From Argentina anserina (taxonomy: Eukaryota; Streptophyta; Magnoliopsida; Rosales; Rosaceae): DNA of 64,000 nt. Numbering within the stretch: position 1 is the stretch's first letter; each line of letters starts with the position of its first letter. The notes beneath the pieces are model-generated. The model saw only the letters and a list, made by a program, of their open reading frames with translations. It was not told the DNA's origin and searched no databases. Below, piece after piece: positions 1 through 11,715 of the stretch. The stretch lies in the NCBI RefSeq assembly GCF_933775445.1, contig NC_065878.1, positions 17,495,395-17,559,394 on the forward strand, in the 5' to 3' direction. A program made the translations under genes and the position numbers.

Positions 1-215
1 CAGTCCTAAAATAATCTACACGCTCATAAAACTTCAGCTTTTGGATAGAAGTCCACTGGTTGTTCCATCTTCTAGACAAAACTGTGGTCATCTAAAGTTG
101 GAAGTGAGGAAAGTATGTGACTGATAAGTGCATCTGGCAATGTACTGATCCTATCGCTCGCATCCATTTCTTCTCTTCTTTTCGAACAAGCAATGTAATT
201 CATTTGATCCATCCC
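1..215 (-). pseudogene. F-box (FBD/LRR-type) gene, 5' end, frameshifted, runs off left edge
   Basis: Read on the minus strand from an ATG near 214 (or the inner ATG at 167), the sequence encodes a typical plant F-box start: MDASDRISTLPDALISHILS, then SLPT. After PTLD the frame is lost, and in another frame it continues as TTVLSRRWNNQWTSIQKLKF to the window edge. F-box proteins of this kind are substrate adaptors of SCF ubiquitin ligases, and the LSRRW segment is the usual F-box end. Because of the frameshift at about positions 75-95 I call it a broken copy, although the rest lies outside the window and a sequencing error cannot be excluded. The FBD/LRR subtype is inferred only from the N-terminal motif. 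Confidence 0.7.
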
Positions 216-667
216 AACTTTGTCAAGGCCAGGATATCTATTATGTCATTGAAGCTCTTGCAGAATATTTTTGTTTTTTACACGAAAGCTCCAGCAGATA
301 CTAAAATGTAAGCTGAAAGAAGGAACTGGGTGGACAAAACTTGTGAGATTACATGATCAGAATATATAGGGGAGTTTAGTAACTCCACATGCATTACCGA
401 GAACCCCAAGAGTCATACAGGTGATACTTAAAATTTAATAAATTCATGTTTATTATTCAGTTTCGCCTATAACTGATGCATCAAAAATATTGGACAGTTT
501 TCTAGTTTTCATATTTATTCACATACCATCGTTATTATAGAGAGAGAGAGAGAGATATATAGATTACCATTTATGATATAATCACAAGAGAGCCTGCAGC
601 AGCGTTAACTAGGTTTTTAAAAAAAAAGGTTAAGAAAAATAGAATTGAACAAGTTCTAGGAAAGTTT

Positions 668-2869
668 CTAATCCCTTAATTCTTTATTTTCGAAATTTTC
701 CTTTCCATTCATAAGTGGCCCTATTGATGTTGGTAATTCTTCCGAACCATTGCAGCTGAGCTTGGATGGTTTCTTAACTGACTTTGGCTTGAGCCTCAAA
801 CCAAACTTTTTCAAGAAGGAATTCCAACTACCTTTTGTCTTCACCAGTTTCTCAATCTCTTGTTTCATGCTCAAGCATTCCTTCTCAAGCTCAGAAACCC
901 TCTCCTTCATGTCATCGACTGCTACAACCCGTTCCAGTCCTCGTCTGGTGCCAGCTTGAACAGGTACTTCATTTCTAACAAGTGGGAGATTCCCACTCAG
1001 ATTCTGTGAGTTCTCAAGGTTTTCAGATACAAAGAACCAACCGGCAACTGATGTCCGTAGCCGAAGCTGTTCAAAGAACAAAACTTGGACTATGATGCGG
1101 AGTGGTAACCTCTCATTCTGGGCTGCATGAGTGCTGGCTTCTAATGAGAGCTTCTGGCAGTTCACGAGCCTGCATATTTGCTCCTTCTCAGAATCTGTTA
1201 GCCAGGGATGGGCCTAAAATTGACAATGCAAGCATTGAAAACTTTAATCAGCACTCAATGTTTAAGAAAAATGACGTATTCTTATGGCATCAAATCTACA
1301 ATGCAATCTCATTAAGAATTCTTGATTATCTATGAAAGTTCTCCAAGTGCAAGCATTTTGTAGCTTCTCTGACCTGATGGTTATTTTGTCCAAGTGAATA
1401 TAGACTACTGAATTTCAATTGCTGACCACAATCACATTTTTACAGCTGCATCTCTTAGACATCCACAAAAATATATATAGCAGGAAATGCTTCCAAGTTG
1501 CAGAAGGAAGTCCTTTAACTAGTTATTCTATACTCGAGACCATAAAATGACTACAAAAGACAAAAAGAGGAAAATGTACCTTGAGGTATATGTCGATAGC
1601 ACGGTAAAGTCCATCATCTAATGGCCTTGCATATTCAGGGATAAGAGAAGCTAATGATTGAAACTTCTGTAACTTCAAGTTAACATCAGGTGACACCTCA
1701 GCAAGATAGCCATCTACCAGATGAGCCACCACAGTCATTCGAGTCAGTGCTTGAGATCCATCACTCAACTGACCTTCATCCACTATGGAGTTAGAAGAGT
1801 AATCAACTGAATCACGATCCATAAGCATGAAGTGATCAAGAATCCGCTGTACACAGTCAATATCATAGAGGGTCTCCACTGAGTAACCCATGTTTGGTAT
1901 CAGGAGATCTTCAAGAGCTGCTTGTTCCAACTGAGCGCCAACCCTCTCTTCCAAATTCTCTCGACATGATGGGCTAGCATGCAAAAGCATAGATGTCCGC
2001 AGAAGCCTGAGCAGGAAATTGGCTGGTGTAACGCCCTTCTGATCAGGAAGTAATTCCACTATATCTTCAAGAAGGTTCCTTTGATCTGCATCAGATGAAG
2101 CAGAAACAGTTGAGGCAGGGGCAGCACGGTTTCCATTTAGGAAACACGATTGCCTGCCCAACAAGGAAAGATGCTTCCTTGCATAGTACATAATGGAACC
2201 AGCAACCTTCTCTAGATTCATACCACCTGCTTCAACAGCCCGAATCAGCCTTTTGTAAAAAGGAAACTTCAGGAAGGAGACTTCCTCGAACCACCAATCT
2301 TCATTAATTGGATGTGGCTTGGATGTCGTGCCTATTCCATTCCAGAACCCCACGCCATCTGGGCTCTGCACTGTACCTTTTCCTGACATGGGCCAACTGA
2401 ATAAACTCGGATCAGCACTAGCTGTCATTGCCAATGAATTGATGCATCTGGAAACAATATGAAGCTCTTCTGCATGAGGCGAGACTTCTTCACATGTTTC
2501 AAGTACTTTAATTGAGTCTGTCCAATTGCCAAGTATTTCATTTAGAAATTCCTCTGTTTGCATGATGAGATTTCCTTCTCCATATTCTTCATTCATGCGA
2601 AGATACTCAGCCGCACACCGTACAACAACTACATTCAGCGCATTGAGTTCTAACCTTACACCGTAACAGAATTTGGCTACAAGCAAGAACGCTTTAGCTC
2701 CACCAGGAATGTCATGCAGTTCCAAACTACATTTATTCTCATCCTCACTAGGCAATTCTCCAATAATGTCTTCTAATAATCCACTTCTTGATAGCAATGG
2801 AAACTGGTGGATATATAGAAATGATGTTAAAAGAAAAGTACAGTAAAAAAGTACATAAATCAGATGCGA

Positions 2870-2926
<57 letters not shown>

Positions 2927-4420
2927 GTGTGTTATTTATAATTATAAGAAATCATCGAAATAGAGATAAACACACAATTACATAGATAATCAGACATGAC
3001 ATCTATCACAATTGCAAAGCAGATGAGAGCTGTATGTTTGGTTTGCCTCTCCACACACTAGATAAGTGAGGTACTTGCTTCAAACCCACCAAACAATGTT
3101 TGTCTTACTGCCATTCAGATCATAGTGTCCACAAAGTATGTCGAATTCATTTTGAATTTAAGAACAAAGTTAGAGCTTGACAAAGTAAAGTTCACCTTGT
3201 GGAGATGAAAGGATGTCTCTCCAACTTCAACAATGACGTCACTTGGAAGTCCAGTTGAGCAAAGCCTGCCAAAGACAATATTCATCAAAGCATGATAGAA
3301 CCAAAACTTTGTTATTTACGACAGTTGGTACTTATAAAATGCAAGTGCATGACAAGGAATGCCCACAGATTGACATCATAACAATCAAAGTTGTCTAACA
3401 AGAAAACTTTTCTGTTTTCACATTAGTCTCGTAGCGAATCAACAAAAAACAAATTTTACTCATCTGTTTTCACTTTTGTTATGTTCTGAGAGTTCGCTTT
3501 CGCTGCACAGTAGTCCATTTTTAATAATTCAACAGTCCATCTCAATTTAACTCGATGAATGTCTGAAGTCCATTTGTGTTGGGAGAGAAAATACTAATTC
3601 TCCAAAAACCAAAGAAAGGCCATTAGGGATCCTGTAAGAAAAAAGGCGACAACTTGTGTACAAATTTTCATGAAACATATCACTTCATGAGGCAGCAGAC
3701 GCCACAACAAGATGTGAGCAATCTTTTACACCTCAAAAAGCAATCATGCATCCATGCAACAGGACCCTTCAACTTAAGTCCAATCCAAACCAGCAACCAG
3801 GAAGCAGTTACAAGGACATTATGAATGACTGGCCCCATAAACAGAATACTTTCCGATGTGCCTTGATTCAAAAGTTTTTATGGGAAGAAACTAAACACCT
3901 AAACATACGGAATTGATAACAACAGACACTTTCTTGTGGAACTCTATACGGCTCTTCAGCTCATAATGTATGTATTGCATACAAACACCAACAAGAATAC
4001 AAAAATCATCAAGACTGGTACTTCAATGTCTCTTTATGTACCAAATCAATAGCACATGCCTCGTATGATCATATCCACATTGCATCATTCATAATGTTTT
4101 ACATGGCCAAACCATATCAGTTGATCAATATACACACCAACTATTTATGAGACATTATGTAAGCAAATACGCCTTTCAAATGATCCATAGGTAAAGACTA
4201 AAACCCAATCGAGTAATCTCCAAACAAAACAAAAAACTAAACCCAGAAACCATAACCAAAAGGTGAACATTCAAGACAGACCCTTTACTCTCTTCCCAAT
4301 TACACAATAAACCCAACATTCTAAAATCACAATGTAAATCATTGTAAGCAGAATCACTCACCACGTCTGGCCATCAAGATGAAAGACCTCAGATTTCGAT
4401 CCCAGTTTCAGGCACGCCAT
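668..4420 (-). CDS. NPH3/RPT2-family BTB/POZ protein (At1g67900-like), intact
   Basis: Four exons read on the minus strand: 4362-4420, 3196-3265, 1580-2803 and 668-1213, all with GT-AG introns and consistent phases, giving 631 aa. The start [13 protein letters not shown] is typical of this subfamily. BTB domain at about residues 25-125 ([19 protein letters not shown] then FPLLSRSG). NPH3 domain at about 205-505, with DWWFEE, IDIYLKAHPWL and the conserved [18 protein letters not shown] block. A C-terminal coiled coil (about 548-580, [20 protein letters not shown]) is followed by a basic tail. Family members act as CUL3-ligase adaptors at the plasma membrane in phototropin or auxin-transport signalling; that role here is inferred. 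Length matches Arabidopsis relatives. Intron 2 carries a long TG/GA microsatellite. I see no lesion. Confidence 0.95.
2872..2924. repeat. Compound (TG)n(AG)n microsatellite
   Basis: About ten TG units run directly into about fifteen AG units inside intron 2 of the NPH3-family gene. A likely length-polymorphic marker; no coding consequence. Confidence 0.95.
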
Positions 4421-6137
4421 TTCCAACTCACTCTCACTCAGTCTCAGATACCCCCTATATCATTTCAGCTTGAAATGTGTGAGAAAGAAACTGACTAAAT
4501 AGCCATAACCAACAACTTGTGATAAATATGAGAAAGGCAGTGACTGAGAAATGGGTTCTCTTTCTCTGTCAAATGAAACTGAGAAGGTCCCGAGTCCAAA
4601 GGAGGAGGAGATCTACTTCAGTTAATGCGGTTACGCAAATAGGGTTGTGTTTAGTGATTCCTCTAGAAGAATTTTATTTTTCTTTATGTATTTGCTTTTT
4701 CGTAACTTCCAACGTGAGATGAATAGAGAGAGATTGAGAGTCAGTGGGTCTGTACTATAGATCCTCCGACTTTATGAACTGAATTAAATAACGTTGTTCT
4801 TAAACATAGTGGTGCTTGAAATTCTTTGTGTATGTACTTTAGGGGACGGCATACAACGTGACAAGTTTCTTTGGCTTCTGTACTTTGTAATTGTGTGATG
4901 AAGTATCTAATGTCTAAAGCACTATTACTGTGGAATATTACATTTGTGAGGAACTATTTTCCCATGCCTCAAAGGATTGGATACTGTTGCGCCAAGAAAA
5001 AGAAAGTCTTGTTATGAATTTGATGGATGCAATCCCTCTCCAATATTTATGTTTTAAATATCCTCCTAGATAGCATATACAAGCACTCTATGTTTATCAC
5101 TGCAAGATGTTTGGACCTATATGTTGGCAGGTCTTTACCTAATTATTTAAAGCTAAAGACTCAAATACATATCAAGAATTTCAAGCTAAGTGTGTATAAA
5201 GTTTATTATTTACAAAGGAGGCTTTGTAATGTTAGTGGTACATTTATGTGCATGTGTCTTGAGAACTCTTCCTCAAAGTATTACTTGATGGAGTGAATAA
5301 TATATTATAAGCTCTTGGTCTCATTCCTAATCCATGAACCATCCTTACTAAAAAAGTATTACTTGTCAAAGAAGTTTATTGTCCTAGGGCTATGGCACAA
5401 CCTCTTTGACTCAATCTTGAGCTGCCATAGTGATAATCCAATTTGACACCAATTGGAATATCTCAAAAGCACCAGTGCGGTAATTATATGCCATAGTGAT
5501 AATTTCCATTTCTTCATTCTTTTGAGCAAAAACCAGTGCGGTAAGGTGGTGTTGTTTGACTTTACTACTACATGTTGCATCGTGAGCATCAAATCATCTA
5601 ACAACATATAAACATTAACCAATTTTGAGAAAGAAAAAAAACAAGGTTGGTTCAGTGAGTGAATGAGAAACTAACCATTCTTGATGTTGAGTTTTACCTA
5701 TATACTTACTATGAGTAAATAATCGCATTAAGATCGTATATTTAAAGAACGATCCTTTAAAGAATCTCTTATACAACTTGAAATATGTATGGTAAAACAT
5801 CCCAAGTAAACAAGTCATACACCTAACCATCAAGTGACTAAGCATCCCAACACCCTTCAAAAACAGTGAAGGAAATTCAGAAAAGATGAGCAAATTATGA
5901 AGAGTTCATTATCACTTTCACATAGTAGTCACATAGCTAATCAGTAATCACACACATTAATCCCAAGCCCGTACAAATCACATATAAAGCCCAAAGTAAA
6001 TATAAAGGTCAAAACTTGAATACTTCAGAGAAAGAAAGAGAGAGTGACTTCCTTTCAAAAAAAAAAAGAGGGACTTTTGGTCAGTCTCACACTGCACAGT
6101 CGTCGCAGAGGTCAAGCTTCTCTCTCTCACTTTCGCC
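4421..6137. other. Intergenic region between two divergently transcribed genes
   Basis: This separates the NPH3-family gene (minus) from the OST1-type pseudogene (plus). The first 150 bases next to 4420 are pyrimidine-rich on the coding strand and probably hold the 5' UTR and promoter of the NPH3 gene. I see no convincing coding sequence; the short open frames at 5359-5893 resemble nothing I recognise. A GA-rich leader at 6025-6070 lies just before the ATG at 6138. Confidence 0.6.
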
Positions 6138-9100
6138 ATGGAAGCTCTGCGAAGCTTGGCTCGATTACTCCTCGCCTTCACGATCTTCTCCAATCTCTCA
6201 CTGCTTGCCTTCTCCTCTCCTCTTCAGGACATCCAGATCGCCACCGCCGAACGCAGAATGAGCCTCTTCCCCATTCCTCAACTTTTTCCGATTCAAATTT
6301 CTCGTTTCTCATTTGGGAATGTATTTGATTCTTGTTTTTGTTTCAATCTTTGTGTTGCAGATTGACATCACCTCACATATCATCAAGGTTTTCTTGACGT
6401 TAAAGGTAGAGTCTTTGGCTTTGATTGGTTGTTTTGGTTGATTCATTGTGGAGAAAATTGAACCCAAATAAAACCCAAATTGTGGGTAAGTGAGAATTTG
6501 ATGGGATATGAATAAAGTTTGCATCTTTACAATTTGATATATATGCTATGTTTTTGTTCACATGCTTCATTTTTTTCATTTGTGGGGTGAATATAGATGA
6601 TTGAGCTTAGGTTCTATTTTCAGTGTGTCAGATTGTGAGCCATAAAGGCGATTTTGTTGAGGAATTAACAATAGGAAATGGGGGAATAATGTGGGTGACT
6701 GGATTTCAGTTTGGGTTTATCATAGGGCTGGAAGTTATGGTCTTGATGCTGTAGTACTAGAGAAGAGTTATATGTGGGTTTTTTTGGCATTATTCATTTC
6801 GGTAGTAGTGTGTCATTGTACTCTGCTGGTCAGTGAGCTTAGTGTATTAGAGAGTTTAACCCAATTTGTGAAAATTGAAAATTTGATTTGTCAGGATTGA
6901 CTTTACATCTTAAAACATTACCACAGTTTTATGATGTTGTAGATGTTTGCATTTCTCATTTGTGGGTACTTGAGCTTAGGTTCAATCTTTGATGTGTTAA
7001 ATTGCACTGTAGTTGAAGCCTTGAAGGGTCATTCTATTTGATGAATTAACCTTGCATGTTCGCCCAATATTGGACATGATGTGGTTAACTGAGTAGTTTG
7101 TTTTGAGTATTAGAAACTTGAACATTACAGTCTTGAGTGTCATTATGTTACATAAAGCAATAGGGTGTTACACTAGTAACCTTGGTTAAACATGGAACTA
7201 TCATAGGAGTACTTTGTGGTCATATAGCATTATTTGTTGAGAAAAAAAATATTGTTTTTCTATTCTTCTGGACTGTGCTTTAGATTCATGGGGTTGTCTT
7301 TTTCAGATTGAAAATACTGGCACTTCTCCTATTTCAGAAGTGCTTCTTGCATTCCCACCAACACAGGTTGATCATTATCATCACTCAAGGCAGCTCTTAC
7401 CATTGGAAAAAAAAAAAAACATTTATGTGCCCCTTGAAGTGAATCCCACTGAACTACCTGATGCACCAAATGGGAATAAGTGCTTTAAAATATTGCTGCT
7501 CAATCCATTGGAAAGAAAAAAAAACATTTATGTGCCCCTTGAAGTGAATCCCACTGAACTACCTGATGCACCAAATGGGACTAAGTGCTTTAAAATATTG
7601 CTGCTCAATCCATTGGAAAGAAAAAAAAACATTTATGTGCCCCTTGAAGTGAATCCCACTGAACTACCTGATGCACCAAATGGGACTAAGTGCTTTAAAA
7701 TATTGCTGCTCAATCCATTGAGTGCTGGTGAAACTGCAACATTAGAGGTGCTTTACATATTGACACATTCTCTGGAGCCTTTCCCATCAGAGTTAAGCCA
7801 ATCGGAGTCTCAGTTGGTTTATTTCTGGGACAGTGCAATAATATTGTCTCCCTATTATATCAAGCAACATACGACTGTTTTAAGAACTCCTAGTACTAGG
7901 GTGGAGTCATTTACTAGAGTAGAACCCAGTACACGTGCTGGTACTGAGCTGAAGTATGGACCGTACAAGGATCGCCCTGCATACTCTTATTCTCCTGTTC
8001 TTGTTCATTTTGAGAATAATAGCCCATTTGCTGTTGTTGAGGAACTTGGACGTGAGGTGGAAATCTTCAGATCACGAAACATTACACTCTAGCACATGCT
8101 GGTGCTAGACATAAGGGTGTCTTTTCCGGGTTGATTTTCTTGCCAGTCTTATCATCTCCAAGTAATCTTGATAATGGAAAAGATGACCTCTACTAAACTT
8201 ATCGCTTGCAATATAAAAGTTTAGAAAAGAAAAAATTGTATATTATGCCTAAGAAAAACGGAAGTTAGTTATGTTGTATTCCTCATATAGAGAATTTGTG
8301 CATTAGTTAAAACTAATCTTTTGAAGATATGTTTTGGCAGGGCTGATAAGTTGATTATCAAGCTCGGTCTAGTGGTGTCTCTTCATTCAAACATCTCCTA
8401 GCAAGACTACCTCCCAGAGTCCATTCAGTTTTCTACCAAGATCAAATCGGGAACATCTCGTCATCACATTTGCGTACAGATTTTCGGAGGGTATTTTATC
8501 TCTGTTTCCCCTTTTACATATCTTCTAGCTTCTTAGCGCCGACTTTATGGAATCTCTCAGTATAGTTAATCACTTAATCTTAAGATTATGGCAACTGAGC
8601 AAAATTCACATAGGGAAAACAATGTAGAGTAATATCTCTGCCTATGCATATAACTGCTGATTTTGTTATTATTGATCACGTCCCTTTCACTACTCTCTTT
8701 CTAGTCAGAACTTGAAATTGAACCAAGGTATCCCTTATTTGGAGGTTGGAAAACTACTTTCATTATCGGATATGGTCTACCATTGCAAGACTTTCTTTTT
8801 GAGTCACCTGATGGTAGGCGATATCTCAATTTCACCTTTGGTTGTCCTCCTGCTGAGACGGTAGTAGACAAGTTTACCCTCAAAGTGCGTGTAGTACAAT
8901 GCCTTTGTATTCATACAACTATCTTTGCATTTTCTCCAGCTTATTTCTTTTCCCTCGGACATGGGAGAATTAGTTTATTGATTCTGGAATTGTTATATTT
9001 CAGGTTGTGCTACCAGAAGGATCAAAAGATCGTGGTTCCTTTTATGGTTGAGCAACATCTTGAGGTATCCTGGTTGTAACATTTTATTCATACTGCCAGA

Positions 9101-9903
9101 CTATATGCTGCTAATGAATTGCCATAAAAGCAAAGTACTAGACTACAGATTTAATATTCTTCTATACTGGTATTGATGTTTGGTTGTATTTCCTTTCATT
9201 TTCCAGACCAAACACTCATACCTTGATATCGTTGGAAGGACAGTGGTCGTTCTTGAGAAGAAAAATGTAGTTCCTGAGCATAATTCTCCTTTCCAGGTAT
9301 CACAAACATTGTCTGCATACTTATATTCGCTCTACCTTAAACATTAAAGGCAATGAAGTTCTCTAGTATAAGTTTATGACTGTTTATTTTGCCCATACGG
9401 CTAGGCATATCATGTTTATATTCGAGGTCTATCTGACCACAGTTCCTATAAATTAATCTGAAATATAATAGGCTTGAGTTTGTCAATTTGTTGCTAGTGT
9501 GGAATATTTTTTGGAATAGTAATGCTCACCAGATAACCTCACTAAAGACACATCACACAGGCAACAGAGGTTGGCATATATTTTTGCAGTGCCTTCCTGG
9601 TATATACTTAGAGAAATGTACATCCAAAAAGATTACGGTTTGTTGACCAACGGTCCGATGGTCATCTTGTATAGTGAAGGAATTGTACGCTTAATATTTG
9701 TATAGATCTCTCCACCTTGCAATCTAGCGTGCATTTGCTTCTCCCCACCAATGCCCTCTTTCTCCTTACTTATTTGACAGGTCTACTACAGCTTCAACCC
9801 AGTTTTCATGCTGGCAGAACCGCTTATGTTGGTTTCTGTGTTCTTCTTCCTTTTCATGGCTAGTGTAGCTTACCTACACGTAGATTTTTCCATCAGCAAA
9901 TGA
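6138..9903 (+). pseudogene. OST1: Decayed OST1 / ribophorin I (oligosaccharyltransferase subunit 1)
   Basis: Ribophorin I is an ER membrane subunit of the complex that N-glycosylates nascent proteins. Exons seen: 6138-6257 (signal peptide MEALRSLARLLLAFTIFSNL), 6361-6405 (IDITSHIIKVFLTLK), 7307 to about 8130, 8341-8490, 8705-8884 (SELEIEPRYPLFGGW), 9004-9064, 9207-9296 and 9781-9903 (FNPVFMLAEPLMLV, then a membrane segment). Lesions: the first intron begins AT instead of GT at 6258. Two compensating frameshifts flank 7370-7420. A 105-bp segment is tripled. A deletion near 8060 creates the stop at 8090-8092. A deletion in the 9004 exon shifts frame. A stop at 9901-9903 follows the membrane span, so the cytosolic tail (about 150 residues in the family) is missing. 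The family is about 610 aa. Not functional as OST1; a partial transcript remains possible. Confidence 0.9.
7400..7714 (+). repeat. In-frame 105-bp tandem triplication inside the OST1 pseudogene
   Basis: Three units of exactly 105 bp (35 codons) start at 7400, 7505 and 7610. Each runs from CCATTGGAAA plus an A-tract to CTGCTCAAT and encodes KKNIYVPLEVNPTELPDAPN and the following KCFKILLLNPL. Units 2 and 3 are virtually identical; unit 1 differs at the A-tract and at one codon (N for T after PNG). The motif CCATTG occurs at both outer junctions, suggesting unequal exchange or slippage at short homology. Related OST1 proteins have a single copy. Confidence 0.95.
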
Positions 9904-10733
9904 TATAGCATCTCCTGACTCATTAAAGGTATGGTTTTAAGTTTCAAGTTTCTATACTTGCTTAATAGCACTTTTGGAGTTACACACTAAGAAAAGATGG
10001 AATCTTATGATTCTCTTTTGCTTTGTAGCTAAGATGACCAATTTGGAGCAGTGCATGAGGAAGAGTCCAATGCCGGTCAACTCGGGTTTTACATATTTTT
10101 AATCAATCGGTTCCTTAAGTAGTAAAAAAATAGGAACCACGAACCGAATCGTTTAAGATAACGGTTCAATTTCTGTGTTTAAAAATGAAGGAACCGTTTA
10201 GGAATCAAAACCATTTGAATACATTTCAGTTCCGGTTCCTTAAACAGTTCCAGAATTCAAGTTCATATGTTCAATACAACAAGACCTGTAACAGTGTAAT
10301 GATATTACGCTGCTATACTTCTGGAGTTTAAATTCCAGTCTTTAATTACAACTTACAAACAAATAAAGGAGCAACGCAACAAAAGGTTCAAAGTTCAAAC
10401 TTCAAATCAAATTTGATAATATTTAAGTTTAATAACATTTAAACAATAAATGATAATAAGTTTAATGATCCAACTATTGAATAACATGTAAATAAGCTCA
10501 GCAACCGAATTAAAAAAAAAACTCAGTAACCAAGTAAACCAATGCTCCAATCTCCAGCCTCCATGAATGGGATTGAAATCGCTAAAAGCAGCCTCCATGA
10601 ATGGAGTTGAATGCAGCAAGTCAATTCTGCATAGCAACACGTACAACATTCTCAATTAAGTGCCTATGATCCTCCTCATTTGTTATGTTTAATAAGATAT
10701 GAGAGGGAACAGATTCCCAGAAACCCCAACCCG
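9904..10733. other. Intergenic stretch before the copia element
   Basis: It holds AT-rich sequence with a locally repetitive block at 10085-10250 made of variants of GGTTCC and its complement, which reads like a transposon end or satellite-like patch. I find no match to the missing OST1 tail. The last five bases before 10739 are the left copy of the copia target duplication. Confidence 0.5.
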
Positions 10734-10738
10734 AAAGT

Positions 10739-10915
10739 TGTTAGTGCGACTCACTTTAGCTTTAGCATGATTAACTCCGAAAATCACGGGAGTGATTCAC
10801 GGAGGAAATCAAGGAAGCATTTGTCACCAAAGGTACTTTAGTTAGCTTATATAGGCCAATTTAATGTTGTATACATTTATTAAGTGATCAAGTAATATAA
10901 TCAAATTCTTCAACT
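10739..10915 (+). repeat. 5' LTR of copia element (177 bp)
   Basis: Starts TGTTAGTGCG and ends TTCTTCAACT, directly followed by the primer-binding site. A TATATAGG segment near 10850 may be part of its promoter. It pairs with the 3' LTR with three substitutions, all between bases 40 and 56 of the LTR. Confidence 0.95.
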
Positions 10916-10926
10916 TGGTATCAGAG

Positions 10927-11715
10927 TTGAGTCTCTGTTTTTTCTGGGTTTTTTGGCCGTGCATTTCTGTCTTGCCGAGGACACCTCGACGCTGCTTGCC
11001 TGCTTGGTATCCCGCTCCAACGAAGCGCTCCCCGAGGAAAACTCGAGGCTGCTCCGGCTTCGCATTTCCCTCGCCCGCGAAAATCCCGCTCCCCGTCATC
11101 TCCTTCATTTTGTAACTCGAGGCTGCTTGGTATCTCTGCTCTCCACGCAGCGACAACGAAGACGCAGACACAGTCGACGCAGACGCCATTCCTCCCCGTG
11201 ACCAAGTCCTCCCCGCTCCGACGACGATCAAGGAGGCGCAGCTACCAAGCCACGTCGCTCTCCGCTCCGACGACGACCAAGGAGGCGCAGTCGAAGCACG
11301 GAGGTGCGTAGCGACCAAGCCCACTTCCCCGGCTCCGCTCCGACGACGACCAAGGAGGCGCAGTCGAAGCACGGAGTTGCGTAGCGACCAAGCCCACTTC
11401 CACGGGCAACTCCCATTCTGTTGGTTCATCACCGGCGCCGACGACGAACTCGTTTCTTCCGGATCCCCGATAGCCGCACCTCCGTAGGCGCAGGAAGCCG
11501 AAAAAATCGACGACGACCCGGCCCGAATTTGCGAGATCCGAATTCGCGCGATAATTCGGCGAATTCCCGACTCGATTTCAACCAACCCGGCCCGGCCCAC
11601 TTCCGACCCGGCCCATCCCGCTTCCGACCCGACCCGGTTCACGACAGTGCACGTGCACCCAAGACAGATTCAAAACCTTTTTTTTTGTGTTTCCGCTGCA
11701 TCAAACCGGAAATTG
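10927..11715 (+). other. GC-rich leader in the place of gag, with tandem repeats
   Basis: Between the primer-binding site and the protease there is about 790 bp of strikingly GC-rich DNA in an AT-rich window. It contains two near-identical 73-bp units starting at about 11268 and 11341, each with CGACGACGACCAAGGAGGCG, plus a diverged partial unit from 11219. Positions 11575-11640 hold repeats of CCCGGCCC/CCCGACCC type. Long open frames occur on both strands, as expected from GC-rich sequence. I see no capsid or zinc-knuckle motif. It may be a collapsed gag linker or captured host DNA. Confidence 0.6.

Noticed and set aside
5359..5893. Two minus-strand open frames of about 90 codons
   Set aside because: No recognisable motif, no consistent splice sites; probably chance or very old transposon sequence.
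7400..7714. Three 105-bp units as a CRISPR-like array
   Set aside because: The units are contiguous without spacers and encode part of a plant OST1 exon.
10842..11642. Long minus-strand open frame (266 codons) across the copia leader
   Set aside because: It overlaps the LTR and GC-rich leader, has low-complexity composition, and competes with open frames on the other strand; GC-rich DNA with CGA repeats is open by chance.
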